NCBI RefSeq assembly: GCF_002234675.1
Contig: NC_019867.2
Location: 29,916,747 to 29,980,746, forward strand
Length of the DNA stretch: 64,000 nt
Reading direction: 5' to 3'
From: Oryzias latipes
Taxonomy: Eukaryota > Chordata > Actinopteri > Beloniformes > Adrianichthyidae
Shown: in pieces, positions 44,401 through 56,535 of the stretch
How positions within the stretch are numbered: the stretch's first letter is position 1
Layout: each line of letters starts with the position of its first letter
Translations under genes and position numbers: made by a program
The notes under the pieces: generated by a model
What the model was told of the DNA's origin: nothing
Databases searched by the model: none
Seen by the model: only the letters and a program-made list of their open reading frames with translations

Positions 44401-44570
44401 CCACCCCAGACCCAACAGTAGCTAGGATAGGCTCCAGCAGCCCTGTGACTCTGAAAGGGATTCATTGTTTTCTGAAGATGGATGGATGGATGCATGGATT
44501 GATGGATGGATGGATGCATGGATTGATGGATGGATGGATGGATGGATGGACGGATGGATGGACAGATGGC
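44401..44570 (+). mobile_element. SINE-like 3' end with GGAT tail
   Basis: GTAGCTAGGATAGGCTCCAG and CAGCCCTGTGACTCTGAAAG lead into a GATGGATG tail (44480-44560). This is the usual 3' end of GGAT-tailed fish retroposons, probably mobilised by an RTE-type partner. Confidence 0.6.
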
Positions 44571-45529
44571 AGAAAGTAAAGAAACATTCTCTGCAAAGGA
44601 AGAATTCAAAAAGAACCGTCCTCTGATGCTGTTACCTCCGTGTGACAAAGGAAGCCTTAATGGCGTTCTAAACCCCCCTCCTCCCCCCTCCGGGGTTTGG
44701 CCGGACTCTCACTTCATTGATTCAGAAACTGTAGAACCTGAAAATGAAAAGCTCTCAGGACCTTAAGAGGAACTCGGCCCACCGCTGCGAGGAAATCCCA
44801 GTGATTCTCTGTGGAATTGTTAAAGCTGTTTTCCAGGGATGAGAACAAAGGAACAGAGAACCCTCCGTCAAGCAGAGAGGAAACACTAACAACAAATGTT
44901 GCAGGGATTAGATCAAACGTTCATCTTCAAAGCTTTCTCTGTGTAATGATAACAACTCCCATAACAAGAGGAGCTGAAATGCTTGTAATAAAGAGGTCCA
45001 AATCCAAGAGGAGCATCGGAAATGAGACAACATCCACACAAAACATATCTGGCATCTGTCAGGAAGCTCCAAGCTCGCCGAGAGTGAAAGGAGATTATGC
45101 TTAAGCCTAAACAAGGCTTTTACATTTTTCTAAACCCTGCAGGCATAATCTAATCTTATCTGTCTCAATCCAATTTTTTATGCTGGCTACACACAGGATT
45201 AAAGGAGTGCAGTTTGCTTTATAGGCCATTTGACAGGGAGGCGGCATCTGCTGCTCGTGGCTGGAAGATGTGTGGCTTTAAGTGGAGGATCAGCCATGTC
45301 AGAGTTGCATCTTCATTTTGTTTGTGGTCACGTTCCTATGATAATCATATTATTCATTCCTCCTCTATAAACTCTGAGTTCAGGATTTCTGTGACGCTGA
45401 CGTTTACCCAGCTATCGATGAGTGAAGGCGAAGTCCGGCCTGGACAGTTCCTCCGTCTATCAGAGGGCCGCGCAGAAACACATTCACACCTGAGGGATCA
45501 TATAAAGTCAACATATTAAGCTTACTTTT
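44571..45529. other. Intergenic, no gene seen
   Basis: Moderate composition; frames at 44811-45104 and 45214-45519 have no recognisable motifs and no splice-linked partners. No repeat structure noticed. Confidence 0.35.
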
Positions 45530-45662
45530 GGACTGTAGGAGGGAACAAAACTGAAAAATGCATGAGGAGAACGTGCAAACTCCACACAGAAAGGTTCCAG
45601 ATGGGATTCAATCCACGGTTTTCTCACTGTGAGGCAAGAGTGCTGACCACTATACGGCGTTT
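45530..45662 (-). mobile_element. SINE-like head fragment, reverse orientation
   Basis: Reverse complement gives the CACTATAC...GTGGTCAGCACTCTTGCCTC head and TGTGTGGAGTTTGCACG-like middle, the same family as the copy at 49693. The GGAT tail is missing. Confidence 0.6.
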
Positions 45663-48600
45663 TCAAGGCACAGAAGTGCCAATTGTTTGAAAAGTGATCA
45701 TGGAGGACAAATTAGTAATTGTGTGCGGCCGGAATGCCCAGGTCTTTCATTCATAGGAACAGAGCTGTGAAGGAAAAGCCTGGAGCAAGATATGAACGTG
45801 CCACTCATGCCCAGAGTGAACGTAGCATAATAAGTGTTACATAAACTTCTGTTTGCTCTCTGCTCACTTATTTTACCACGTTTTCTTTACTAAGACAGGG
45901 GCAAAGCAGCACTTTTAGGAGCCAAACTCTGGAGCTCTCCTCACTGGGTGGATTGGTTACATCACACGAGACTCCGGTCCTAAATCTGATCGGAACTGAA
46001 GTGCTGCTTAAGGATCCCAGAGCTCTAATCTCGTGCTCATGTTCTTGTTCTTAAGCCTGTCAGCTGCTCTCGCTCTCCTGCTGGCAGAATCAGAAGCCAA
46101 TCAGCAGCTCTGATCTTCCTGTCCTCCTGCTCCTCAAACCTGCGGTTGGTCACATGTTCTTTTTTCCGACTATCCGTGATGTATTATAAACTCCTTTCAA
46201 AGGTAGAAATATTAAATATTTTTAATGTAACTGTGAATTTTCTGCTATTTAAAAAAATGATTTAATAATTGAAGCTAAAAAAAAACACCAGCTCTTCTCC
46301 GATAAGTGGCGCCTTTATGTAACATTTTGTGATCCCATCAGATATGAAACCCTGAAGAAGCTGCCTGGAAGAGTTCAGTCAGCCTGCAGCGATGCTTCAG
46401 CTGTTTACAGAGGCTGTTTGAATAATGATATGGTGGAGGTGGGGAGGGGGGGGGGGGTGGCAAACAGTGAGAGTGAACAAATATTTGACGGAGGACAAAC
46501 AGCTGTTTGTCAGGATGCCATTAAGCCTGCAGGTTGCATAGCACCTTCAGCTAAAAGCATCAGCGTGCCTCTGATAACAGTCCTCAGAATCAACCATTAC
46601 TTGTTCAAACACAGCAAAAAATGTGTAAACTATGTCAGGAAATGTGCACCGAATATGCAAACACAAAGTGCTAGAAAGGCTGCTGAGTTTCAACTGTTTC
46701 CTTCTAATCGCAACCGAGAGAAAGTTTCTCCCAGGCTGATCGCTGCTGATCCTCAGCTTCCTGCGGCGGCGGTGGATGATGCTGCGGCCGCGCTCTTGAT
46801 GAGGTCATACCAGGTGACCACAATAAAGCAGGAAAACTGGCTTCACATCAGCACAAAACAACCCAACAGGTCACATGACCGCAGAGTTTGGCCACCTGTC
46901 ATACACTGAACTTTGCAGCTCCCAGTGGAAGTCTTTGAAGTGGGCACGCTCTGATGTTTAGGTGTTATAATTTACTTTACTTTATTACATTTTTTTTTTT
47001 CATCTCTGTTTGAAAACCTACATTGGACCATACGTTTTTATGCACTTTGCATAAACGATGCATACTTTCATGCACTTTGCTTGTTTTTCAAATTCTATCT
47101 TCATGTCTATGAAACAAAAGTTTCTTTTTGCATTTTCCTGAATCTATGGATTCGTAATCCAAGGGTCCTGTAAAAACAGCCTATCAGAGTATTCTTTATT
47201 GATTGTTCAATTTTATTTTTTGAATAGTGACACATCAAGTAATTACTAATCATAGACATTTCTAAGAATAATTTCTCAACTATTGCTTCCTAAACTTGAC
47301 ATTCTAGACCTTATTTACTTTAACGCTCCGCCAACTAACATTATTTAGATGTCGTTTACAACAGTCGGTCGTTTTGTTCTCCGCTGCCCTGCATGACTCA
47401 CCACTGTATCAGCAGTCAGGTTGGTTTTCCCCATCAGTCACAGGACGGCTCATTTTTAAATGCATTCATTTGAATTGTCCTCCATATTAAAAGCAGAATC
47501 TAGTCCCTTTCAACTCACAACACAACCGATCACATTTGTTGTCTTGTCATAGAAAACCAGGAAACTTTGCCTTTTGCCTTTAAGCCCCCAGCGAATAGAA
47601 TATTTCTGTCCTTGTTTGTATTTTGTTTCGTTTTGTCTCCATGTCTGTTTTGTGCTTCGATTACATTTGTTTTGTACCTGCATTGTGATCAAAGATCTAG
47701 ATTTTCAGAAGAGAGCGCCTCGCGACTCACAATAAAGAACTCTAAAACAGAAAACAAAACCAACGACAAATGATTTCTAATGACGAGACGTGTCTGTTCA
47801 TGAAATTCCTCCCATGAAGCAGCAACTGTCAGACGTTCTCCATGTCTGCACGCCAGCAGATGATGAAGATGATGCCGATTGGTGCTCAGACAGATGTGGT
47901 CAAATTAAATCAAACTGTGTAATGCATGCAGGTTTATGAATACAGCGGTGAGCGCTAGAAAATGATGCTGTTTTCCCACTAAAACCACAAAAGTTTGACC
48001 TTCAGAAATGGATGTGTTTAAGCCACAGCTCTTTAGCCCTCCATAAATGTCACATAATGTTTCTGGTCTTTAGCGGCGCAGGATCATTAATTCTCCCCGC
48101 ACTGGGCGAGGCAGGGAAACAGCAGCTGGATCACTAAGTACCTCCATTGGAGCAGCAGAGTAAACATCATTTAGACTCCACAGTTTTTCCACTGAGAAGG
48201 ATTTCATGTTGATGAAGAGAGACCTTTCCTTAAAGGGCAGTGAGGCAAAGTGTTTGATTGATGCTTCATGGGCCGTTAGGACTCAATCCACCGATGGAAG
48301 GGGTGGAAGAGTGAAAGGCCCCGTTTCAGCCGTGATCATTTTTTATCTCCACCAAAGAACTGCAGTCATGCTGATGCTCGGCGGTGCAGCTTTTCTCCAG
48401 TTCCTTCTGACCTGACAGAAATTCAGTGCTTTTGTGAGTGATGCTGTAAATGCTGCTCAGCTCCAGCCGGGAGCTCGTCGGTCGCTCTCAGCCGGTGGGT
48501 TTTCCCTAGCGAACTAAGCAGACCAGCCCAAGACCTGCTGTTCCTCCATCTGAACCCTGTCTTTAGTCCGGCACGATCTCACCACACCAGAGATAAATTT

Positions 48601-48850
48601 GATTTCATCTGATTCTTCTCTGCTCATGACACCCGTGGTGTTTCCTGGTATTTTACAGATGGTACGTACTGATGTTCTCAATGTCTTAGAACCTTGTATA
48701 CTCAATCATTAGACACGTAAAGTCAACTCTCTTGGTGAAGGCCTTGCTCATATGCATCCATATGGGGGTTAAAACATATGGCTAAGGCAGGTTGGGGTTG
48801 TCTGGGCCTGTGGAGGCTCGTCGAGAGCAACGGTTGTATTTTAAGCAAAG
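45663..48850. other. Intergenic, no gene supported
   Basis: About 3.2 kb. The longest frame (46418-46909) reads compositionally and lacks motifs. A short G run lies at 46443-46457. Nothing else was supported. Confidence 0.35.
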
Positions 48851-48854
48851 TGCA

Positions 48855-49330
48855 GGTGTGTCTTGTAGTTCCCTGGTGGTCAGCCTATAGGGATATCATA
48901 AAAATGGAACGTACCATCATGTGTGTCATGTGTGGTAAGTGGCTCGTGAAGTATTTATAAATTATCATGTAAATGGAACGCACGGATGATGTGCAGGTAA
49001 TGCTGTCGTACGGTGCCCTCCCTCTATGCTTTAGTTTATAGTAGATTGTGGTCATAGTGAACACTTATGCAACACATGAGGGTGAGTAAAGCCGAAGTTA
49101 ATGAGATGGAGACGTGTCGTACTGCGCAAGAAGCCCGTTAGTGCAGTTCATGAGATAAGTGTGTGCAGCCTGACTATTAGAAAATAGACAATCACAGAAT
49201 AACTTGTGTGGATATGTTGAGCACCTACGCATCACATACGGACCTTGTGCATACAGCATTGGTGCGAGGTCAGTTAGGGGCAAATTACCCCTTCATTTGC
49301 AGCAAAAAATGTGCATCTAGTTTTTTTTCC
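48855..49330. repeat. Unnamed dispersed repeat, family B copy 2
   Basis: AAAAATGGAACGTACCATCA, GTGGTAAGTGGC and GAAGTATTTATAA follow the order seen at 28738-28790. A second AAATGGAACGCAC word is at 48972. See copy 1. Confidence 0.5.
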
Positions 49331-49692
49331 CTACGCGTTCGCCAAGCGGTTGTAGACCTCTTGCTTTCCTTCTGCTCTGATGGTCAGTGGGATCTTGAAT
49401 CACTTAGTGCAGGAAAAACTGGCTAAAATACTGTCCCTTTCCTTCCAATCAGTTATCAACAGAAAGGACAATAATATTGGCTGTGGATGCCAAACAGTGT
49501 AGTCAGGTGACCATGACCTCACGGTCTGGACAGAGTGGTGCAGTCATGGGTTCCAGCAGACTCTCCTGACCCTCCAAGGTTTTACAAAGACAAAACAACC
49601 AAAACCAATCAGAGGGGAAACCATGAAGGGGCAGAAGGAAAAAAAAACCCACAACATTAACACAAAGTAACATTAACAAAAGAAAACTGTAA

Positions 49693-49936
49693 GACGGGCT
49701 GCACAATAGTGGTTAGCACTCTCACCTCACAGCAAGTGAGCTTTCTTCAATTCACAACCTTTTAGTTTGCATGTTTTCCCATCGCATGTGTGGGTTTTTT
49801 CTAGATGTACGTGAGTCTGTGTGATTGTCTGAACTGTCCAGGGTGTACCCCACCTTTGTCCCTCGGTAGCTGGGATAGGCTCCAGCAACCCAGGAACCCC
49901 AAAAGGGGTTAGGTGGAGTTTAGAAGATGGATGGAG
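49693..49936 (+). mobile_element. tRNA-type SINE-like element with GATGGATGG tail
   Basis: Head GGGCTGCACAATAGTGGTTA resembles a degenerate tRNA A box; AGTTTGCATGTTTTCCC and GTCCAGGGTGTACCCC make the body; AGCTGGGATAGGCTCCAGCA and GATGGATGG form the tail. All parts are in the order of a very common fish retroposon. Confidence 0.72.
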
Positions 49937-50690
49937 GTTCAATTAATCTCCTGTGAACTTTACCAGCCTCCAGCCTATTTTCTATAATAGTAGCAATCTA
50001 CCAAACACTTTTTAAAGGTGTAGCAGAAAAACACCAAACTATCTGAGGTCAGGATAGACCTTGATGGCGTGGTGTTTCCGTCACTGAGGAACGTTCTGGA
50101 TGCCCTCTGTGGATGCGATTCTTCAGACGGGACGCGGAAAACACCTTCGTTCTCCTCACAGCTTGTCGTCTGCACAGCTCGTTTGACGCTCTCATGATTG
50201 TCGCAGCTCTTTTTACCGACCGGATGGTAACAAATTTCATTTTTCTGCTTGACAACACCCGCATGAAGAACACGCACGTTTAAACAGACACACACCTTTG
50301 TACCACCTCCTATGCTCTCCAGCGCGTCCTGATGTCATCACGGCCCTGTGGAGTCACTTATTAGAAAATGTAAAAATGTGTTCATTTTTATCCAATCACA
50401 TTCACTGCAGCTTCCGGGTCATTAAGCACACAGACCCTCCGAGGGGGGCGCGCCTGGCCTGCTCTATTATTTGGAGGAAACAGAGCAGACATGCTGGATT
50501 CATGTGCAGTTGTTGATGTGACGAGCGCTCACAGCCTCGCGTGTTTTCACCTGCAGGCCGTCTCAGCTCTGGCCTTCTAAACAGTCTTTGAGTTTTTTTT
50601 GCTTCTGTCCTTTCTTTCCGACATCATAAGCTTATTTTTGTTGAGTTTTTTCATACTTTTACATTTTAAATGTTTTTGTTTTTACATTTT
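49937..50690. other. Intergenic, no gene seen
   Basis: No family-like frames. GGGGCGCGCC at 50444 is CpG-rich locally. Nothing else noticed. Confidence 0.35.
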
Positions 50691-51072
50691 CACTCCCTCC
50701 TCTGCTCCGTTCTGATCATCCGCTGTCAGACAAATGGATCCAGGAACGTCTTTGTTTCCTCGTCTGAGCTAGAATCTGGATCTAAACTGTACGGCTGGAT
50801 GGCTACGATATTGCTGCCATTTTTGTTGCTCCGGTTATGTTGTGCTGGGATTCTGAGGGGCTTTAAGTTAACAGTACAGCACTCAAACAGATGGATAATG
50901 GGGAATGGGGGCGGGTTTGCTTTGTGCCAATGGTCCAACCCGCAACTCAGACGTGAATTTCTAATGAAATCCTGCTGCTCTGCAGAAACTTTTTCCTAAA
51001 GAAACATTATTTTTTGGTTATTTGCTAAAAAAAAAATCATGATTAAAAGACCTCTTGGTTTTCATAAAAATC
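50690..51072. mobile_element. Non-autonomous element, family A copy 4
   Basis: CGTCTGAGCTAGAATCTGGA matches the copy at 43.9 kb, and GTGAATTTCTAATGAAATCC, CTCTGCAGAAACT and AAAAGACCTCT match the 3' parts of copies 1-3. No coding capacity. Confidence 0.55.
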
Positions 51073-53150
51073 TTCTCTTTTATATTTTTCATGCGATTAT
51101 AAGTCTTATCTCTGTCTGCTCTGTCATATTTTGTTTGTTTGTTTGTTTTTCACTGATGGTTTACATGTTTACACAGAGATGTTGTATCACATGACCTCAG
51201 GTCATGTGATCACGTGATTCTACAGAGAGTCACCGTCAGATAAATCTTTATGAGCGTCCTGCTAATTGACAAGGCTTAAATTATGAATTTAACAGCTATA
51301 CCAAGAACATGTCTAAAATTTATAGGGAAAATCCCAAAAATGTGAACAGATTTGAGTCAGTTCATGCAGAAAAACTTCCATGAAACTGTCGACCCAACAG
51401 AAAATCTACTGTTCAAATGTTCCTTTGATACAAACACAGAACTGGCTGTCATAGCCTTTAATTGAATGTTTTAACTGCTGTTGCTGTCTAATATATGTTG
51501 CACTGTTGTAATACACCCACAGTAGATAATCCTCCACATTTTTAATCATGTTTTCCTTTATTACTCATTTTGTTAACATATTTTAAGCTGTGAACATTGC
51601 AGCTTCAGCTCCAGTGTTGATATTCTTTCAATTACCGTGACTCTTCAACCGTTTACACAATGAATGCAGGTCCTGTGCACGTTAGTCATGTGTTGCACAC
51701 AGACATGCACGCTGTCCATCATCTGCCCAACACTCATTCTCATTTGTTTAGCTTCCTCCTGGCTCTCTACTGCTTCATTCTGTTTTTATTGGCTTCCTGT
51801 CATGTGACATGATTCGACCACGGTATAACAAAATGCAGTATATCTGAAAGTCCTTTCAAAGGTGCTGGGTTTTCTCATTAAACTCATCTTAGTTGACAAT
51901 TGCTCCTGCTTGGCGGCCATTTTGAATCTGCCATGATATCAGAAAACTAAAGTGGGGGAACCTCTTTCTACGTTTGAAACCATCTATTTTTGTCTAAATT
52001 TTTTGTTTTCAGTTTGATATCCGTGTCAGAAGAACTAGAGTTGAACCTGCAGCCCCTCCCCAGATGCTGATGTTTAGGGGGGAAAAAAAATCAAGACAGA
52101 GGAAGGTCAGGAAGGGCTTTGAGGAGCTCATGTTAGAAAGTGACCCGCTGGATTCACGAAAACAGGCAGGATTTGTGTCCCACTTAGCCACCGGTCAACT
52201 TAAAAACGCGTGGAAGGACAAAAAAACGGAACACATCAGAGGCGGCAGACAAGGTCAGAGCCAGTGAGCGTGCTCTAAACTGCAGGAAGTGTGCCGCAGT
52301 CATTATCTTTTCCTTTCTGCTAGCTGAGCAGAGCACTGACCTGACATCGTAACAAATGGAGGGGAAAACTCTCTGCTCTGCTAAGAATGGAGAGTCAGCC
52401 GCTGAACCGTGGCATTCACTGAGATCCAACAGGACAAGAGTGGAGGGATGACAGGAAGGGGGGGGGGGGGGTACTAAAATCATGATGAAAGAGAATAAAC
52501 GGAAATTTGTTTCTACTCTTAAAGAAATCCTTTTCTCAGTATATCAGTGAACTTTGCAGGTTATTTGTTTTCTGTACATGACTGACAGACCATCACAGCT
52601 GGAGATGCAGTGAGGACTCAGACACATGGATGTAGCAGATTTCAGAACATGTCCGATTTAGGCTTTATTTTTATTTATTTTTTGATATAACTGTCCCTGA
52701 AATATTTTTCTTGGATTTCATCATTAAATGACCTAATTTAACATTTATAATGGTGTTAAATGAAGGCATGGTCCAACCATTGACTGTATGTAAGAAAGAA
52801 CTGGATTGAGTGACACCCCCCCCCCCCCCCTTGGTGTTCCAAACAGGAAGTACCTGCTGGTTCCAAGAAACCAAAAACCAACGAGTTCTATCGCTAGAGG
52901 AGACACGCCCGCTTGGGAAGCCTCACTGTCGTCCACATGACAATGCTTTCTATAGCCTTTGGTGGCATCTAAGTAGCTTTTATATAATATATAATATATA
53001 TATTTATACAAATATAATTATGTTATATATTATATATATATATATATATATAGATATATCATTTGTTTTTGTCAAATAAGAGAAACAGTTAGCCTTAAAT
53101 GCTCAAACTTTAATGAAACATGCATCGTTGCAGGACTTCTTTTAAATAAA
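51073..53150. other. Intergenic with simple repeats, no gene seen
   Basis: Contains a TTTG microsatellite near 51130, a G run at 52459-52470, a C run at 52817-52830 and an AT-rich TATATATA block at 52980-53060. The small frames have no recognised product. Confidence 0.4.
52980..53060. repeat. AT dinucleotide-rich block
   Basis: TATATAATATATA-type units, nearly palindromic throughout, followed by about 20 bases of pure TA. It can fold back on itself. Confidence 0.85.
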
Positions 53151-53179
53151 GAAATCTTTACAGAAGTAGAGAAGGGAAC

Positions 53180-53256
53180 AGGGAGCAGCCCGGAGTCGAA
53201 CCCTGGTTTCACGGACGGAAGGCGCCGCAAACCAGCACGAGCTAAACCGGCTCCCT
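53180..53256 (-). tRNA. tRNA-like sequence (pseudogene or SINE head)
   Basis: Minus strand, 77 bases. The ends AGGGAGC and GCTCCCT pair as a perfect 7-bp acceptor stem. TAGCTCGTGCTGG resembles an A box and GGTTCGACTCC fits the B box consensus. The T stem has two mismatches and two extra bases before the acceptor strand, and the anticodon stem pairs only about four bases, so a working tRNA is doubtful. Confidence 0.35.
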
Positions 53257-56080
53257 AAGTCAATAAAAAGAATAATAAAAATAACTATATAAAAAGTCAA
53301 TAAATAATAATAATAATAAATAAATAATAAGTCAACATAAAGTCCAATAGATTTACCCAAAAAAAACAAAAAACAAAGAAAAACAATAGATTAACCCTAC
53401 TGATTTATGTGAGTGATCAATTTGGTGTAACACTATTACAAGCTATTAGTCATTAGCTTGTGTCTCTTCTGTCCAGATGTTCCAGTGTTTCTCTGTTTGT
53501 TTGCCTTTTGCCTCAATACCCTTTCAGCATGATCATTTTGTCCTGTCTGAATGATGTGGGTTCATTATAGCAATAGTGATTAATTAAAGTCTTTTGTAAA
53601 GTTCAGCTTTTCAGGCAGAGGCAACAGTCTAAAACTACACATTTTTTTCTGTATTATTGCAATTTTGATAAATGTTTTTATTCAAGCTTGCTGATCTTAC
53701 TCAAGATCAGTTTTTGTTTTGACAAAAACGTAACTTCTAAAGAGGAATAAGTAAGAGTATTTATTTTAGAAGTCCTTGTCTCTAATGTCCCGGCCCCACA
53801 GTGTTAGCTTGACTGCCTTCTGCCTGCTCCTTCCTGCCTACCCCTTTTTTTTTGCTCCTTCCTGCCCCTTCAGCTCTGCAAATCTGCCTCTTTTTGTGGT
53901 TCTGTCCTTTAAATGACCATAAATGCTGCCATCTCCAGTTGGCACTGAAGGTTTGGTGTTGAGCCCAGACGTCTGCCAGAGGAACGTTTGAAACGGTCTT
54001 TGTGTTACATGTAATTATAGTAAATTGATTATTTCTCACTTGCCTTTCTCTGGATTATCTATTGTGCTAACAGAGTTTCGTTTTCTCAGTCTCAAACTGT
54101 CTGCTGTACCACAACATTTTCTCAGTTCATGGTCTTTCCATGTATAAATAAGGAAGCAGCAAAAATCAGAAATGAGTGCATCTTTGCGGATCCGTGTCTA
54201 AGTCCAGTAAGGTCAGTTCAACAAGACAATTAAGCTGAGGTCACCCAACAATAGGCTGTACAGCTAACGTCATGCTTCGGAGACATTTCTGAAGTGATGT
54301 TTCTCTTTGACTTAATATTTGTTTTTGATTTTCCTCATGAACATAAATGTGTGTTTTGCAGACACTGATCTGTCTTCATATAGTAAAACATTACATGAAT
54401 GTAGAAACAGAGATATGTTTGCATGAAAGCAACATATCTCTGAAAGCATTCATGCATTTATGCCTGCTTTAAGCTCTGGTTGCTCCTCATGGTGTGTGGT
54501 TTGTGTACCGACGTTTCCGTGCCTTCTTACAGTTCAGGGATTACTTTTTGTCAGATTTTTCTTTCATTTACTAAAAGCTTTCATCACATTTAAAATAAAA
54601 TGTGAGCACTTGGAGGGTATGGCTCTTAGTGTAAGCATCTGTGGTTATTAAAAAAAAAAGACAAATTGAATTCTGCAGGATTGGCTGGCAACTTCCTGCT
54701 GTTAAATACAAAGATGGATTGGTTCTACCCTGCAGGTTGCTCCCACGATGCTTTTAAATCCACCTGCAGGAGGGCTGTCTTGGAACTGAATAGAATAGGA
54801 TGAATTTGTGAAAACGGACCTTTATTTCTCCAAATTAAATGGCAGACAAATGAGAACATTGGTAATTTTTCAGGCTAATAAAAAAAACAACATATATGGT
54901 TGTTTTTCAGACCATATCAGATGCTGCAGAAAAAAGTGTCATCTCTGCATCAAACCATTCTGACCCGACGAGACTTAAGGGTCCAGATGGGGCGGGGGGG
55001 GGGGGGGGTCATGCTTGTGTTATCATGTTGGATTTATAATGTTTAAGCAACTGCAGCTGTTTACAAACTCAATCCCACTCTATATGTTATCTCTGGAACA
55101 AAAGTCAAGTTATTATTATCATTGTTATTTTTATTATTATTATTCACTTTGTTTATGCGTGATTTAGATATTTGTTATATATATTATTGTAAACATGGTT
55201 TAAGGCATTATGGTGTTTAAAAAATAGAAAAAGTAAAGGAAATAAAAATGAGACATTTTGTCTCCAAACTTGCTGCATGATGTGCATTTAGCATGAATAC
55301 TGGAAGAGTAAATTGGGTTTTGGATCTTTGTCTTATGTACAATAGGCTTAAGAAACATTTTCTTTTTGGATTTCTTTGCACAGGTCATGCAAATAATATC
55401 ATTTACACATAAATTACTATCTTTGTTGCAAAAGTTAAAAAGCACTTAACTTTTTTGGACTAGACAGACAATTCTCATAACTTTGCAATAAAAAATAGAC
55501 TTGATCACATTTTAAATCTTTGTGCAGTATAATCAGAACAGATGCTGGGTAAAGGTAAACACCATAGCACTTGGCACTCTCACTAAAACATAAGTGAATT
55601 ATTTTATGTCAACTGTCATTGACTTTTCTGAAATGTTGCATCACCCTTTGGTGAGAAATGTAGTTATAATTTCAATGTAATAATTACTTTTATTGTTATT
55701 GTGCTATCAAAATTGACACATTTTTATTTAAAATATTGTAAAGATCTCATACTTTAAAATAGCAATGTAACGTTTCTCCCAGAATCCGGGTTTTTCCTTA
55801 CAGAGAAGGAGACTCTAAGTGCAGAGATGCCCATTTTAGCATTCTTTGTTTAGTTTAGTTCAGCTATTGTATTTTATGACTAATTTCATGTTTATTATAC
55901 AATTACCGGAATGAACCCCATGGAACGACTATTGTTGTTATATTGGGCTATATAAAAAGAAATTAAACCAAATTGAAAATTATAAAACAAATGTGTTAAA
56001 ATGTGAGTAAGTAGGGGATCAGTTGAAAATAAATCATCATATCAAGTTTATTTGTCAAATTTTGAAAATATTAAGCGCTA
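53257..56080. other. Intergenic, no gene seen
   Basis: Contains TAA/AAT trinucleotide runs at 53292-53330, a G run at 54991-55007 and TTA runs at 55122-55145. An inverted pair of ATATCTCTG/CAGAGATAT-like words lies at about 54409-54442. Frames are short and unrecognised. Confidence 0.35.
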
Positions 56081-56084
56081 CACA

Positions 56085-56535
56085 ATCTGGGCAAAAGCGG
56101 AAGAGGAGCAGCCCAAAGACCTCCTCAAAAAACAGCCAGAAAGTCAGAGGCTTAATGGTCTTCTCAAAAAACAATTTATCAGAAGAGGAACAGCCTGATG
56201 ACGTCTTCAAAAACGACAGAGGCAGCAAAGGAGCAGCACAATGAATACCTCGAAAGCCAACAGTCAGAAGCGGAGTGGCCCGGTGACCTTTTCAAAAACA
56301 AGCAATCTGAAGAGGAACAGAGGAAGAGGTTGTCAGAAGAGGGACGGCTTGATGACCTCCTCAAAAACAGTCGGAAGGCGAGAGGCTTCTCACAAACAAA
56401 CAGGCAAAAGTGGAGCGACCTGATGGCCTTTTAAGATTCAAACAAGCCGAAGGAGACCGACCTAAAGACATTTTGAAAGACAAACAGTCAGAAGGGGAGT
56501 GGCCTGATGACCTTCTCAAAAACAGAATAAAAATG
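56085..56535 (+). repeat. Degenerate tandem repeat, coding-like, unit about 42-50 bases
   Basis: Eight or so related units, each centred on CCTGATGACCTTCTCAAAAA, followed by CAGTCAGAAGAGGAGCGG-type sequence. Translated, units read like QSEEEQPDDVFKN, QSEAEWPGDLFKN and EGRLDDLLKN, with differences concentrated at single bases. Frames shift between units and stops occur at several points. It could be a decayed repeat-protein exon or a minisatellite. Confidence 0.7.

Noticed and set aside
46418-46909. 163-codon frame as a possible gene
   Set aside because: No motif, no splice partners, and its start lies in a G-rich run.
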